Assembly: GCA_046049865.1 (NCBI GenBank)
Contig: JBJOQO010000006.1
Location: 26,398-90,397 of the forward strand
DNA from: JANPCX01 sp046049865
GTDB lineage: Bacteria > Pseudomonadota > Gammaproteobacteria > Burkholderiales > Burkholderiaceae_C
DNA length: 64,000 nucleotides
Direction: 5' to 3'
In this document: positions 44,861 through 54,113 of the stretch, piece after piece
Layout: the number at the start of each line of letters is the position of its first letter
Position numbering within the stretch: position 1 is the stretch's first letter
Position numbers and translations under genes: made by a program
The notes under the pieces: generated by a model
Seen by the model: only the letters and a program-made list of their open reading frames with translations
Told to the model about the DNA's origin: nothing
Database searches by the model: none

Positions 44861-46420
44861 TCAGTGTGCCTGACGCCTAAAGTCTCGCGCACGCAAACCC
44901 AGCAAGGCCAGCATGGCGGCATAAACAGCGGCCGCCAGCGCCAAGGTGCCCATTAAAATACCGATGCGAACAAAGGGTTGTGAGCGCAAACCAAGCCAAT
45001 CCACCTCAGACGCGGAAAACCACAGTACCGCACCCAATACCGTGGTCGCGCAAACCACTTTCGCGGCGTAAAGCCACCAACCTGCCTCGGGCGTGTACAA
45101 CCCTGCGCGGCGCAATCCAACGAACAACCACGCGGCGTTAAGCAAGGCACCCAAACCAATGGACCACGCCAGGCCAGCAAAACCGATATAGGGCACGAGC
45201 ACCAGGTTCATGAGTTGCGTGAACACCAGCACCACGATGGCGATCATCACAGGTGTTTTGGTGTCTTGCCGGGCGTAAAAACCGGGGGCCAAAATTTTCA
45301 CGCCAATCAAACCCAACAGACCCACACCGTAGCCCTGCAGCGCCGGAGTGGTTTGTGTGACATCAAAGGAAGTGAACGCACCGTAGTGGTAAAGCACAGC
45401 CACCAGGGCTTTCGGGAAGACCAATAGCGCCACCGCACAGGGCAAGGCCAAGAGCAATGTCAAGCGCAAACCCCAATCAAGCAAACCGGAAAAGGCCTTG
45501 GCATTGGCCTGGGCCTGGGCCTTTGATAGCTGCGGCAATAGCACCACCCCGAGGGCTACCCCCAGCAAGCTGGTGGGAAACTCCATCAGCCGGTCGGCAC
45601 AAGTCAGCCACGACACCGCACCCTCGCCCGAATGCGATGCAATCTGCGTGTTGATGAGCAAGGAGAGTTGGGCGACAGACACGCCAAGCAGTGCAGGTGC
45701 CATTTGTTTGAGCACCCGACCTACCCCGGGGTGATGCCATGCAGAACGCAAACTGCTGGGCGCAAGCCCGATACGCGGTAAACAAGCAATGCGCATCAGT
45801 GCCGGTATTTGCACGGCCAGCTGCAAAACCCCGCCCAGCAGCACTCCGGCCGCCAAAGCATAGACAGGCTCGATGCCCCAGCGCTTGAACCATGGCGTCA
45901 AGCCCCAGGCGCAACCGATCACAGCGAGATTGAGCAAAACAGGTGTGGCCGCGGGTACCGCGAAACGGCGCCAGGTGTTCAAGATGCCCGCAGAAAGCGC
46001 AACCAAGGACATGAAACCGATGTAGGGAAACATCAGGCGTGTCATCCATACCGCACCGTCGAACTGCTGCAGCCCTGAAGCCATGAACCACACCAGGATG
46101 GGCGCCGCAGCCACGCCGATCACACAGGTCAAAAGAAGAGCCCAAAACAAAACGGTGGCGACGGCATCGATCAAGGACCGCGTCGCGATATCACCATCAC
46201 GGGTGCGACACTCTGCCAGCAAGGGAACGAAAGCCTGAGAGAACGCGCCTTCTGCAAACAAACGGCGCAACAAATTCGGGATGCGAAATGCAACTTGAAA
46301 CGCGTCTGTCCAAGCGCTGACCCCATACAGGGATGCCACCAACGACTCGCGCACCAAACCCGTGACGCGCGACGCCAAGGTCAGCAAAGACACCATGGAG
46401 GCGGCCCGTAACAAGTTCAT
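44861..46420 (-). CDS. murJ: Lipid II flippase MurJ
   Basis: The 519-residue protein with about fourteen membrane helices belongs to the MOP superfamily. The N-terminal LRAASMVSLLTLASRVTGLVRESLVASLYG and DAFQVAFRIPNLLRRLFAEGAFSQAFVPLLAE are diagnostic for MurJ/MviN. It flips lipid-linked peptidoglycan precursor across the inner membrane. The start at 46420 is divergent from rpsT, a very common arrangement in betaproteobacteria. Confidence 0.96.
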   Translation of the reverse strand: MNLLRAASMVSLLTLASRVTGLVRESLVASLYGVSAWTDAFQVAFRIPNLLRRLFAEGAFSQAFVPLLAECRTRDGDIATRSLIDAVATVLFWALLLTCVIGVAAAPILVWFMASGLQQFDGAVWMTRLMFPYIGFMSLVALSAGILNTWRRFAVPAATPVLLNLAVIGCAWGLTPWFKRWGIEPVYALAAGVLLGGVLQLAVQIPALMRIACLPRIGLAPSSLRSAWHHPGVGRVLKQMAPALLGVSVAQLSLLINTQIASHSGEGAVSWLTCADRLMEFPTSLLGVALGVVLLPQLSKAQAQANAKAFSGLLDWGLRLTLLLALPCAVALLVFPKALVAVLYHYGAFTSFDVTQTTPALQGYGVGLLGLIGVKILAPGFYARQDTKTPVMIAIVVLVFTQLMNLVLVPYIGFAGLAWSIGLGALLNAAWLFVGLRRAGLYTPEAGWWLYAAKVVCATTVLGAVLWFSASEVDWLGLRSQPFVRIGILMGTLALAAAVYAAMLALLGLRARDFRRQAH

Positions 46421-46519
46421 AGGCGCGCGGCGCGGCCCAAAAGGCCGAAAGGGGATGCGGAAATCACTGCTCCATTATAGGTAGGCGCCCGCCACCCGCC
46501 GTCACGCTGGGCGACAGGC

Positions 46520-46549
46520 TTGCTTGTGAAGCCCACGCCCTGCTATACT
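46520..46549 (+). promoter_or_regulatory. Sigma-70 promoter of rpsT
   Basis: TTGCTT (46520-46525) and TATACT (46544-46549) are 18 bases apart. A transcript would begin near 46556, about 30 bases before the rpsT ATG. Confidence 0.7.
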
Positions 46550-46586
46550 CGCGGTCTTTGCCCAACCCTGGATATACAGATACAGC

Positions 46587-46883
46587 ATGGCCACTTCATC
46601 CAAAGCCAAGAAAAAAACCGTCCGCATTGCCTCTGGTCGCAAGCGCGCACGCCAAGACGTCAAGCTCAACGCCGCGAACACCGCGTTGCGCTCTAAATTC
46701 CGCACCGTGATCAAGAATGTGCAAAAAGCGGTTCTGTCAGGTGACAAAGCCAAAGCGAGCGAGTTGTTCGCCACGGCCCAAAGCGTGATTGATTCTGTGG
46801 CCGACAAAGGCCTGTTCCACAAAAACAAAGCAGCTCGTCACAAGAGCCGCTTGTCTGCCAAGGTCAAGGCACTCGCCGCTTGA
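46587..46883 (+). CDS. rpsT: 30S ribosomal protein S20
   Basis: The 98-residue basic protein has the S20 pattern: SSKAKKKTVRIASGRKRARQD, NTALRSKFRTVIKNVQKAV and the closing DKGLFHKNKAARHKSRLSAKVKAL. It binds 16S rRNA early in 30S assembly. The N-terminus is slightly different from the usual MANSAQARKRARQ form, but this is normal for the group. It has its own promoter and terminator. Confidence 0.97.
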   Translation: MATSSKAKKKTVRIASGRKRARQDVKLNAANTALRSKFRTVIKNVQKAVLSGDKAKASELFATAQSVIDSVADKGLFHKNKAARHKSRLSAKVKALAA

Positions 46884-46904
46884 TACCAGGGTAACGAGGC
46901 AAAG

Positions 46905-46940
46905 AAAAAAAGGGCTCGCAATGCGAGCCCTTTTGCTTTT
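46905..46940. terminator. Bidirectional terminator after rpsT
   Basis: The stem GGGCTCG/CGAGCCC (46912-46918 with 46924-46930) has a CAATG loop, seven A before it and TTTT-G-CTTTTT after it. It serves rpsT and the convergent DUF3579 gene. Confidence 0.9.
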
Positions 46941-46950
46941 TCACAGCAGC

Positions 46951-47280
46951 CTATTTTTTATCTGCTGAAGGTTCTGGCAACAAACATGCCTCAGCCACTT
47001 GAAGTTGGTTGTCGCGCGCGAAATTCATGACGAAATCCCAGGCCATGGGTTCGATGTCGCGCAACTGCTCATTGACGATCACACACTTGATGCCATTGAT
47101 CACCCGGGGGACGCAGTAGGGTGAATAGCCAATGTAGGCACCAATGCCACCTTTGCCGCCACCTGGCCTGAAACAGGACATCGCACCCGCCAAACGTTCC
47201 GACCAGTCACTGGGCCGAAAGGTTTTCCCGTCCAAGGTCAGGCCCTGAATGAAGACTTCTCTGGGTTTGGCGACGGTCAT
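46951..47280 (-). CDS. DUF3579 family protein
   Basis: The product has 109 residues from the ATG at 47278-47280 (MTVAKPREVFIQGLT). A TTG ten codons upstream is the only alternative. The FRPSDWSERLAGAMSCFRP, PYCVPRVINGIKCVIVNEQLRDIEPMAWDFVMNFARDN pattern is that of DUF3579, a small betaproteobacterial family of unknown function that regularly lies between rpsT and argD. It is divergent from argD with about 210 non-coding bases between. Confidence 0.85.
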   Translation of the reverse strand: MTVAKPREVFIQGLTLDGKTFRPSDWSERLAGAMSCFRPGGGKGGIGAYIGYSPYCVPRVINGIKCVIVNEQLRDIEPMAWDFVMNFARDNQLQVAEACLLPEPSADKK

Positions 47281-47492
47281 GCGGCGGGTGTGTTCGGGTA
47301 GCTCAAACAATCAATCGACTTGATACGGATTGTGCCGTGCCTTTGCTGCGTCGCACCAGTTGAGAACGACTGACATCAAAAGCACAGGTAAAAAAGCTGG
47401 CTCCTAAGGGGTGAGCCGTAGAATTCTCTCAGGCCAAGCTGTCAAGTCTTTCAATTCATCAGTCGCTTGTGGCCAAGCGCACGGAGCCCGCC

Positions 47493-48713
47493 ATGAACGC
47501 CCCCGATAAACTGCCCGCCAGCCCTGAACCCCATGTGATGTCCACCTATGGGCGTCTGCCCATCGCACTGTCGCATGGCCGCGGTTGCTGGGTGTGGGAC
47601 ACCGAGGGTAAAAAATACCTGGATGGTTTGGGTGGCATCGCTGTCAACACCCTGGGTCACGCCCACCCCAAGCTCGTGCCCGCTTTGCAAGAGCAAGTGG
47701 CCAAGCTGATTCACACCTCCAACTACTACCACGTGCCACTGCAAGAGCAATTGGCGGCCAAGCTGTGTGAGTTGTCTGGTTTGACCAAGGTGTTCTTTTG
47801 CAACTCGGGGCTCGAAGCCAATGAAGCAGCCCTGAAAATTGCGCGCAAATTTGGGCATGACAAAGGCAACCACACGCCGGAAGTGATTGTTTTTGAGAAA
47901 GCCTTTCACGGCCGCTCGATTGCCACGCTCTCCGCCACCGCGAATCCCAAAGTCCAGGCAGGTTTTGGCCCCTTGGTGGAAGGTTTTGTGCGTGTGCCCT
48001 TGAATGACATTGCGGCCATCGAAGCCGCTGCCAAAAACCACCCGAACATCACAGCCGTGTTTTTGGAGGTGATTCAAGGCGAAGGCGGCGTGATCCCGGC
48101 CACCGTCGAATTCTTGCAAGCCCTGCGCCAACTGTGCGACCAGCACGACTGGCTCTTGATGCTGGACGAGGTGCAATGCGGCATCGGCCGCACGGGCAAG
48201 TGGTTTGCTCACCAATGGGCCGACATCCAACCTGATGTGATGCCGCTGGCCAAAGGACTGGGCTCGGGTGTTCCCGTGGGCGCCGTCGTTTGTGGCCCAC
48301 GGGCTGCCACGGTGCTGCAACCTGGCAACCATGGCACCACCTTTGGGGGCAACCCCTTGGCCATGCGGGCGGGCGTGGAAACGCTGCGCGTCATGGAAGA
48401 GGATGGCTTACTGGAGAACGCTCACCGCGTTGGTGCGGCCTTGCGGGCCGGCTTGGAGCGTGAACTGGGCTCCGTTCCAGGCGTCGTGCAGATTCGTGGC
48501 CAGGGCCTGATGCTGGGCATCGAGCTGGATCGGCCTTGCGGTGATTTGCTGGGCATCGCGGCAAAGGCCGGTTTGTTGATGAGTGTCACTGCCGACAAGG
48601 TCATACGCCTGGTCCCGTCATTGATCTTGACCGAAGACGAAGCGGCTCAAATCGTGGCACTGCTGGCACCGCTCGTTCGGACCTTCCTGCAATCGCCGAC
48701 CAAAACCCCATGA
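47493..48713 (+). CDS. argD: Acetylornithine aminotransferase
   Basis: The product has 406 residues from the ATG at 47493 with CGGAG upstream; a GTG at 47469 is an alternative. It is a class-III PLP-dependent aminotransferase: NSGLEANEAALKIARKF, EKAFHGRSIATLSATANPK, LDEVQCGIGRTGKWFAHQ and the PLP lysine in MPLAKGLGSGVPVGA. It converts N-acetylglutamate semialdehyde to N-acetylornithine in arginine synthesis and may also serve in lysine synthesis. argF overlaps its stop, so the two arginine genes form an operon. Confidence 0.95.
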   Translation: MNAPDKLPASPEPHVMSTYGRLPIALSHGRGCWVWDTEGKKYLDGLGGIAVNTLGHAHPKLVPALQEQVAKLIHTSNYYHVPLQEQLAAKLCELSGLTKVFFCNSGLEANEAALKIARKFGHDKGNHTPEVIVFEKAFHGRSIATLSATANPKVQAGFGPLVEGFVRVPLNDIAAIEAAAKNHPNITAVFLEVIQGEGGVIPATVEFLQALRQLCDQHDWLLMLDEVQCGIGRTGKWFAHQWADIQPDVMPLAKGLGSGVPVGAVVCGPRAATVLQPGNHGTTFGGNPLAMRAGVETLRVMEEDGLLENAHRVGAALRAGLERELGSVPGVVQIRGQGLMLGIELDRPCGDLLGIAAKAGLLMSVTADKVIRLVPSLILTEDEAAQIVALLAPLVRTFLQSPTKTP

Positions 48714-49651
48714 ACACCATGAAACCCGGCAACAGCCTGATCCGGCATTTCCTGCAGTTCAAAGACCTGAGGGCTGAGGAATACAGCTACCTCTTTGAGC
48801 GCGCGGCCACCATCAAAAAGCGCTTCAAAAACTACGAAAAGTACACGCCACTGGTGGACCGTACCTTGGCCATGATTTTCGAGAAGGCCAGCACCCGCAC
48901 GCGGGTCAGTTTTGAAGCCGGCATGTACCAAATGGGCGGCTCGGTGGTCAACCTCACCACGGGCGACAGCCAGCTCGGCCGCGCCGAGCCCATAGAAGAC
49001 AGCGCGCGTGTCATCAGCCGCATGGTGGATGTGGTGATGATCCGCACTTACGAACAAACCAAAATTGAATTGTTCGCCGCGAACTCGCGGGTGCCAGTGA
49101 TCAACGGGCTGACCAACGAGTACCACCCCTGTCAAATCCTCGCAGACATCTTCACCTTCATCGAACACCGCGGCAGCATCAAAGGCAAGGTGGTGGCTTG
49201 GGTGGGTGATGGCAACAACATGGCCAACACCTGGCTACAAGCCGCCGACTTGCTCGGGTTCACGCTGCATGTGAGCACCCCCAGTGGTTATGAGATTGAC
49301 GCCAAGGTGGCCGGCGTAACGAACACAGCCTGCGTCAAGGTGTTCAAGAATCCGCTCGACGCCTGCCGAGGCGCCCACTTGGTGACCACCGACGTGTGGA
49401 CCAGCATGGGTTTTGAGGCCGAAAACGACGCCCGCCTGAAAGCCTTTGCCAATTGGCGTGTCAGCAACGCCATGATGGGCGTGGCCGCGCCCGATGCACT
49501 CTTCATGCACTGCCTGCCCGCCCACCGCGGTGAAGAAGTGGACGCCGACGTGATCGACGGCCCGCAATCGGTGGTGTGGGACGAGGCCGAGAACCGCATG
49601 CATGTACAAAAAGCGTTGATGGAGTATTTGTTGCTCGGGCGCATAGGCTGA
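48710..49651 (+). CDS. argF: Ornithine carbamoyltransferase
   Basis: The 313-residue enzyme carries the carbamoyl-phosphate loop FEKASTRTRVSFEAGM, the HPCQILADI motif, and the ornithine-binding HCLPAHRGEEVDADV, which together identify anabolic OTCase. It makes citrulline from ornithine and carbamoyl phosphate. Overlap with argD (ATGA) indicates co-translation. The start MNTMKPGNSLIRHFLQF is typical. Confidence 0.97.
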   Translation: MNTMKPGNSLIRHFLQFKDLRAEEYSYLFERAATIKKRFKNYEKYTPLVDRTLAMIFEKASTRTRVSFEAGMYQMGGSVVNLTTGDSQLGRAEPIEDSARVISRMVDVVMIRTYEQTKIELFAANSRVPVINGLTNEYHPCQILADIFTFIEHRGSIKGKVVAWVGDGNNMANTWLQAADLLGFTLHVSTPSGYEIDAKVAGVTNTACVKVFKNPLDACRGAHLVTTDVWTSMGFEAENDARLKAFANWRVSNAMMGVAAPDALFMHCLPAHRGEEVDADVIDGPQSVVWDEAENRMHVQKALMEYLLLGRIG

Positions 49652-49688
49652 GCTGAAAAAAAGTCTTCTCTTCCAGGTCGGTAAAAAC

Positions 49689-50432
49689 ATGAAGCTGGCT
49701 CTCATCACCGACATCCACGCCAACCGCGAGGCGTTCAAAGCCGTGCTCGATCACGCCGCTCGTCAAGGCGCAAAGCGTTATGCCTTGCTAGGCGACTTTG
49801 TCGGCTACGGTGCCGACCCCGGGTGGGTGGTGGATCGCGTGCGAGAGATGGTCGCAAGCGGTGCCATCGCCGTCATGGGGAATCATGATTCTGCTGTGGT
49901 GCAAGGCCCCATGCCCACCATGGTGGCCCAAGCGCGCCAAGTGGTGGCGTGGACGCGCGAACACGTCAGTGAAGCGCAACTGCAGTTTTTGGCCGATTTG
50001 CCGATGATGGCAACAGACCTCGGTTGCCTCTTCGTTCACGCCAACGCTTTCTTGCCTGCCCAATGGGGATATGTCATCGGTCGAATGGACGCCGTCAAAA
50101 GTTTGAACATGACAGACTGCCGTTACACCTTTTGTGGCCACGTGCACGAACCAAAGCTGTTCCACCTGAGCAGCACCGGAAAAGCGGGCGAGTTTGTGCC
50201 CACCGCAGGGGTACCCATCCCCCTGTCACCGCAGCGCCAATGGTTGGCCATCCCGGGTTCTGCCGGACAACCGCGTGACGGCAACCCCGCCGCTTGTTAT
50301 GCCATCTTTGAAGTGGAAACCGCCACCCTCACCTACCACCGCGTGCCGTATGACGTGGAGGCTGCCGGGGCGAAGATTCGGGCGGCTGGTTTGCCGCAGC
50401 GGTTGGCTGAACGTTTGGACGATGGGCACTGA
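49689..50432 (+). CDS. Calcineurin-like metallophosphoesterase
   Basis: The 247-residue metallophosphoesterase of the YfcE/MJ0936-like type has all the motifs: LITDIHANREAFKAVL (D-x-H), ALLGDFVGYGADPGWVV (G-D), VMGNHDSAV (G-N-H-D/E), VHANAF and FCGHVHEPKLF (G-H-x-H). Cyclic nucleotide or phosphoprotein phosphatase activity is possible. It is two bases upstream of the kinase-UspA gene, so the pair is co-transcribed. This suggests that one removes what the other adds, but that is inference. Confidence 0.88.
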   Translation: MKLALITDIHANREAFKAVLDHAARQGAKRYALLGDFVGYGADPGWVVDRVREMVASGAIAVMGNHDSAVVQGPMPTMVAQARQVVAWTREHVSEAQLQFLADLPMMATDLGCLFVHANAFLPAQWGYVIGRMDAVKSLNMTDCRYTFCGHVHEPKLFHLSSTGKAGEFVPTAGVPIPLSPQRQWLAIPGSAGQPRDGNPAACYAIFEVETATLTYHRVPYDVEAAGAKIRAAGLPQRLAERLDDGH

Positions 50433-50434
50433 CC

Positions 50435-51910
50435 ATGAGCACCGACTTGCAGCAAACACTCAATACATCACCCGGCGTTGAAGTTGGCCAGGTCATTGAT
50501 GGCTTCAAAGTCGAGGCGCACGCCCATCAAGGCGGCATGGCGAATTTGTGGCGGGTCACGAGAGTCGATGATCCGAATGCAGGCCACTTGATCATGAAAG
50601 TGCCACGGGTGAAGGGCGGGGATGACCCAGCCACCGTGGTGGGTTTTGAGGTGGAGCAAATGATCATGCCCACCTTGACGGGTCCGCATGTGCCGCGTTT
50701 CATCGCCAAAGGTGACCTCAGCAGGCGGCCTTACATCGTCATGGAGAGCATAGGCGGCGCTTCGCTCAAACCGCGTTTCGATGTGGCGCCACTGAAGGTG
50801 CAAGAGGTGGTCGAGATCGGGCACAAGGTAGCCACCGCCTTGCACGAGCTGCACCGACAACACGTGGTGCACCTGGACATCAAACCCAGCAACATCATGT
50901 TCCGTCCCGTCGTGGATGGCCAGGGCGGAGAAGCCGTGCTGGTGGACTTTGGCCTGTCCCGCCACGACCAATTGCCTGATTTACTGGAAGAAGAGTTTGA
51001 ACTGCCGATGGGCACGGGGCCCTACATGTCGCCCGAGCAAATCCAGTTCATCCGCAACGACCCGCGCAGCGACTTGTTTGCGCTGGGCGTCATGCTGTAT
51101 CACCTCATCACCGGCCAGCGCCCCTTCGGCGCGCCTAACAGCGTGCGCGGCTTGCGCCGTCGCCTTTACGTCGACCCAGTGCCACCTCGCAAACTCAATC
51201 CGCAGTGCCCGCCGTGGCTGCAAGAAATTATTCTGCGCTGCCTGGAAGTCAAACCAGAGTTACGGCATCAAAGCGCAGCGCAGCTGGCATTTGACTTGCT
51301 GCACCCGGAACAGGTCCCCCTGACGGCACGTGCCGAGCGCCTCAAGGCCAGTGGCTTTGTGCACCAATTCCGCCGCTGGTTCTCCGCGATGGGGTCTGAG
51401 CCCGACGAAGCCGCCAGCGCCACGGCGCAAACCCAGCGCAGCCCCATCGTCCTCGTGGCCCTGGACATTCAGGGCGCCGAGCCAACATTGCTGGAAGCCG
51501 TGCGACTCATGGCCCACAGAATCCTGCAAACCGAAGCTGGCGCGCGCCTTGCTTGTTTAACTGTCATGAAAACCAACCGCATCGGCATGGACGAATTGGT
51601 CGATGCCCAAGGCGCGAGCAAACACATGAATCTGCTGGTGCAGCTCAAACATTGGGCGCGGCCCATCGCACAAGCGTTGAACCTGAAGAAGGAAAACGGC
51701 CGCCTCACCTTCCATGTACTGGAGGCACCAGATCCTGCCGCCGCCATCATCGAGTACGTCAAAAAGAACCAGGTGGACCACGTGGTGATGGGCGCACGTG
51801 ACCAAGGGCGCTTGCGGCGCTATTTGGGCAGCGTATCGGCCCAAGTGGCGGCGGAGTCGGACTGCACCGTCACCGTGGTTCGAAGCCCAGACGCTGGTTC
51901 TAGCAACTGA
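50435..51910 (+). CDS. Ser/Thr protein kinase fused to UspA domain
   Basis: The 491-residue protein has an Hanks-type kinase domain (about 20-300) and a C-terminal universal-stress domain (about 336-488). Kinase landmarks are HQGGMANLWRV (Gly-rich loop), Lys55 in IMKVPR, Glu73, the catalytic loop HLDIKPSN (146-153), DFG (171-173) and SPE (199-201). The catalytic loop has Leu in place of the Arg of HRD, which usually removes activation-loop control. The UspA part has IVLVALDI at the start and DHVVMGARDQGRLRRYLGSVSAQVAAESDCTVTVV, the nucleotide-binding G-x2-G-x9-G pattern being altered. No membrane segment is present. Paired with the phosphoesterase upstream. Confidence 0.85.
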   Translation: MSTDLQQTLNTSPGVEVGQVIDGFKVEAHAHQGGMANLWRVTRVDDPNAGHLIMKVPRVKGGDDPATVVGFEVEQMIMPTLTGPHVPRFIAKGDLSRRPYIVMESIGGASLKPRFDVAPLKVQEVVEIGHKVATALHELHRQHVVHLDIKPSNIMFRPVVDGQGGEAVLVDFGLSRHDQLPDLLEEEFELPMGTGPYMSPEQIQFIRNDPRSDLFALGVMLYHLITGQRPFGAPNSVRGLRRRLYVDPVPPRKLNPQCPPWLQEIILRCLEVKPELRHQSAAQLAFDLLHPEQVPLTARAERLKASGFVHQFRRWFSAMGSEPDEAASATAQTQRSPIVLVALDIQGAEPTLLEAVRLMAHRILQTEAGARLACLTVMKTNRIGMDELVDAQGASKHMNLLVQLKHWARPIAQALNLKKENGRLTFHVLEAPDPAAAIIEYVKKNQVDHVVMGARDQGRLRRYLGSVSAQVAAESDCTVTVVRSPDAGSSN

Positions 51911-51984
51911 GCACCACCCCGCACTGCCGCACAATGCCACCCGGTCGTTTGAACTCACAACACTGAACGCTGACCCCATCCACC

Positions 51985-52863
51985 ATGCGCATCCGCTACA
52001 TCGAAATCTTCCACGCGGTGATGCAAGCGGGCACAGTCAAAGGTGCTGCCGACATGCTGCACATCACGCAACCTGCGGCCACTCGGCTTTTGCAACAGGC
52101 TGAACAACATGTCGGCGTGGCGTTGTTTCAAAGGGTGCGTGGGCGGCTGGTACCCACGGCCGAGGCGCACCAGTTGATTCCTGAGGTGGAACAGCTCTAC
52201 CTCAAACTCGACGCGGTTCGTCGCATCACGGCCAACCTGGGCAAACATTCGCATGCGTTGTTGCGGGTGCTCTGTGTGCCAGGTTTGGCGCTAGAAGCCC
52301 TGCCGCAAGCACTCGGTCGCTGGAGCGTCAAACATCCACAAGTTCGGCTCACGCTGCGCACCTTACATTCGCGGCAAATTGCCGAGAGCCTGGTGCTGCG
52401 CGAGGCGGATATCGGATTTGCCTTCGAGCCGTCCAACCACCCCGCCTTGGTCAATGAGGTGATCGCTGTGGGACGCATGGTGGCCGTGGGCAAAGACCTG
52501 CCACGCACCAGTGTGCCTCTGGCCGACCTGGCCACCCATCCCGTTGTGGACCTGGATCCCGCCGATCCACTGGGACGCCTGCTGCACCTGGCGTGCCAGG
52601 TGCACGACATCGAACCTCTGGCCCGCGTCACAGCCCACAGCTACCACGCCGCCATTGAGTTGGCAGCACACGGCTTTGGTTGGGCATTGGTGGACAACTA
52701 TATGGCTGCCTACGCCGAGCGCCACTCGACACTGCGCGTGCGGCCGCTCGACCCAGAAATCGCTGTCTCCGTCTACATGCTCAGGCCACGGGACTTGCCC
52801 TCCAGCGCTGCCGTGGACCAACTGACTGAGCGCATGCGTGAGGTGTTGGTGCAAGCGAAATGA
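51985..52863 (+). CDS. LysR family regulator (NocR/OccR-like)
   Basis: The 292-residue LysR-type regulator has the helix-turn-helix IEIFHAVMQAGTVKGAADMLHITQPAATRLLQQAEQHVGVALFQR (about 5-50) and a substrate-binding-like effector domain. The short basic N-terminus and the LFQRVRGRLVPTAEAHQLIPEV segment resemble the NocR/OccR/LysR branch, which senses amino acids or opines. It is 162 bases upstream of an amino-acid binding-protein gene in the same direction, a likely target. No clear operator was identified. Confidence 0.87.
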   Translation: MRIRYIEIFHAVMQAGTVKGAADMLHITQPAATRLLQQAEQHVGVALFQRVRGRLVPTAEAHQLIPEVEQLYLKLDAVRRITANLGKHSHALLRVLCVPGLALEALPQALGRWSVKHPQVRLTLRTLHSRQIAESLVLREADIGFAFEPSNHPALVNEVIAVGRMVAVGKDLPRTSVPLADLATHPVVDLDPADPLGRLLHLACQVHDIEPLARVTAHSYHAAIELAAHGFGWALVDNYMAAYAERHSTLRVRPLDPEIAVSVYMLRPRDLPSSAAVDQLTERMREVLVQAK

Positions 52864-53025
52864 GGGTTGCAGCGCGGGAAAACCCGCAGTCAACACCACA
52901 CCTTGTTGCAGGGCTTCGGATATGCCGTCAAAACATACCCGCGAAGGAATTTGACAGTTGTGCAGCCATGGGTCCATGCCTAAACTGAATTGGTCATTCA
53001 CCTGTTTCCTGAAAGGATGCACCCC

Positions 53026-53934
53026 ATGCGTTTGTTCGACTCTCCTGTGCGCCAAACCTTGGCAATCATCGCTGCCAGTGCCCTGTTGTGGCCTGTCGCT
53101 CAAGCCCAAGATGGCAAACCCACGTTGGCCAAAATTGCAGAGACCGGCACCATGCGTGTGGCCTACCGCGAATCGTCGGTGCCTTTCAGCTACCTCGACA
53201 ACGCCAAGCCAATTGGTTTCGGTGTTGAAATTTGCGAGCGGGTGATTGATGCGGTCAAAGCCAAGGTCAAGAAGCCTGACTTAAAAGTTGAGCTCCAGGC
53301 GGTCACCTCGCAAAACCGCATTCCACTTTTGATGAACGGCACCATCGACATCGAGTGCGGCTCCACCACCAACAACAAAGTGCGCAACGAACAAGTTGAT
53401 TTCGCCATCAACTACTTCTACACGGGAACGCGCTTGATGGTGAGGAAAGGTTCTGGCATCAAGAACTGGGCCGACCTGAAAGGCAAAACCATCTCGACCA
53501 CCTCAGGAACGACGAACTTTCAAGTCGTTCGCAAATACATCACCACCAACAACGCGGACATCACCGTGCTCGCGGGCAAGGACCACGCCGACTCTTTCCT
53601 GAACGTGGAAAACGGCCGTGCCATTGCCTTTGCGATGGACGACATCCTCCTCTTCGGTTTGGCCGCCAATGCCAAAAACCCAGCCGAGTGGGAAATCGTT
53701 GGTGACTCGCTGCAAGTCGAACCCTACGCCGTCATGGTGCGTAAGGGCGACACAGAGTTCAAAAAGCTGGTCGACGACACGATTGCCGGTTTGATCAAGA
53801 GTGGCGACTTCGAAAAGCTGTACAAAAAATGGTTCCAGTCGGGCATCCCTCCAAGAAACGCCAACTTGAACCTGCCCATGAACGACGAATTGCGCGCCAA
53901 CATGAAAGCACTGAGCGACGCACCGACTCAGTAA
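53026..53934 (+). CDS. Amino-acid ABC transporter substrate-binding protein
   Basis: The 302-residue periplasmic protein begins with a signal peptide (VRQTLAIIAASALLWPVAQAQ, cleavage after AQA). It then shows the GltI-like SBP_bac_3 fold: LAKIAETGTMRVAYRESSVPFSYLD, IGFGVEICERVIDAV, MNGTIDIECGSTTNN and TSGTTNFQVVRKY. Closest by eye are glutamate/aspartate-binding proteins. The ATG at 53026 has GAAAGG upstream and is preferred over ATGs at 53017 or a TTG at 52990. No permease or ATPase gene is adjacent, so the membrane part must be encoded elsewhere. Confidence 0.9.
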   Translation: MRLFDSPVRQTLAIIAASALLWPVAQAQDGKPTLAKIAETGTMRVAYRESSVPFSYLDNAKPIGFGVEICERVIDAVKAKVKKPDLKVELQAVTSQNRIPLLMNGTIDIECGSTTNNKVRNEQVDFAINYFYTGTRLMVRKGSGIKNWADLKGKTISTTSGTTNFQVVRKYITTNNADITVLAGKDHADSFLNVENGRAIAFAMDDILLFGLAANAKNPAEWEIVGDSLQVEPYAVMVRKGDTEFKKLVDDTIAGLIKSGDFEKLYKKWFQSGIPPRNANLNLPMNDELRANMKALSDAPTQ

Positions 53935-53982
53935 TCACTGCGGCGTACACAACAACCGCCTAAGTCCGTTGGCATTTCAAAT

Positions 53983-54017
53983 GGGGTGCGTCTTGATGAG
54001 ATGCACCCCTTGTCTTT
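53983..54017 (+). terminator. Terminator after the binding-protein gene
   Basis: GGGGTGC (53983-53989) pairs with GCACCCC (54003-54009) across a 13-base loop and is followed by TTGTCTTTT. It lies about 50 bases past the stop. The large loop makes it weaker than the others in the window. Confidence 0.6.
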
Positions 54018-54113
54018 TGTACTGCCAACAGCCAGCCGCTTGTCCCCAATCTTTCGGCGCAGTCTGTAGCAGACTTCTAGAATGGCTCGACCTCTTGAGA
54101 GATTTCCGACGCC

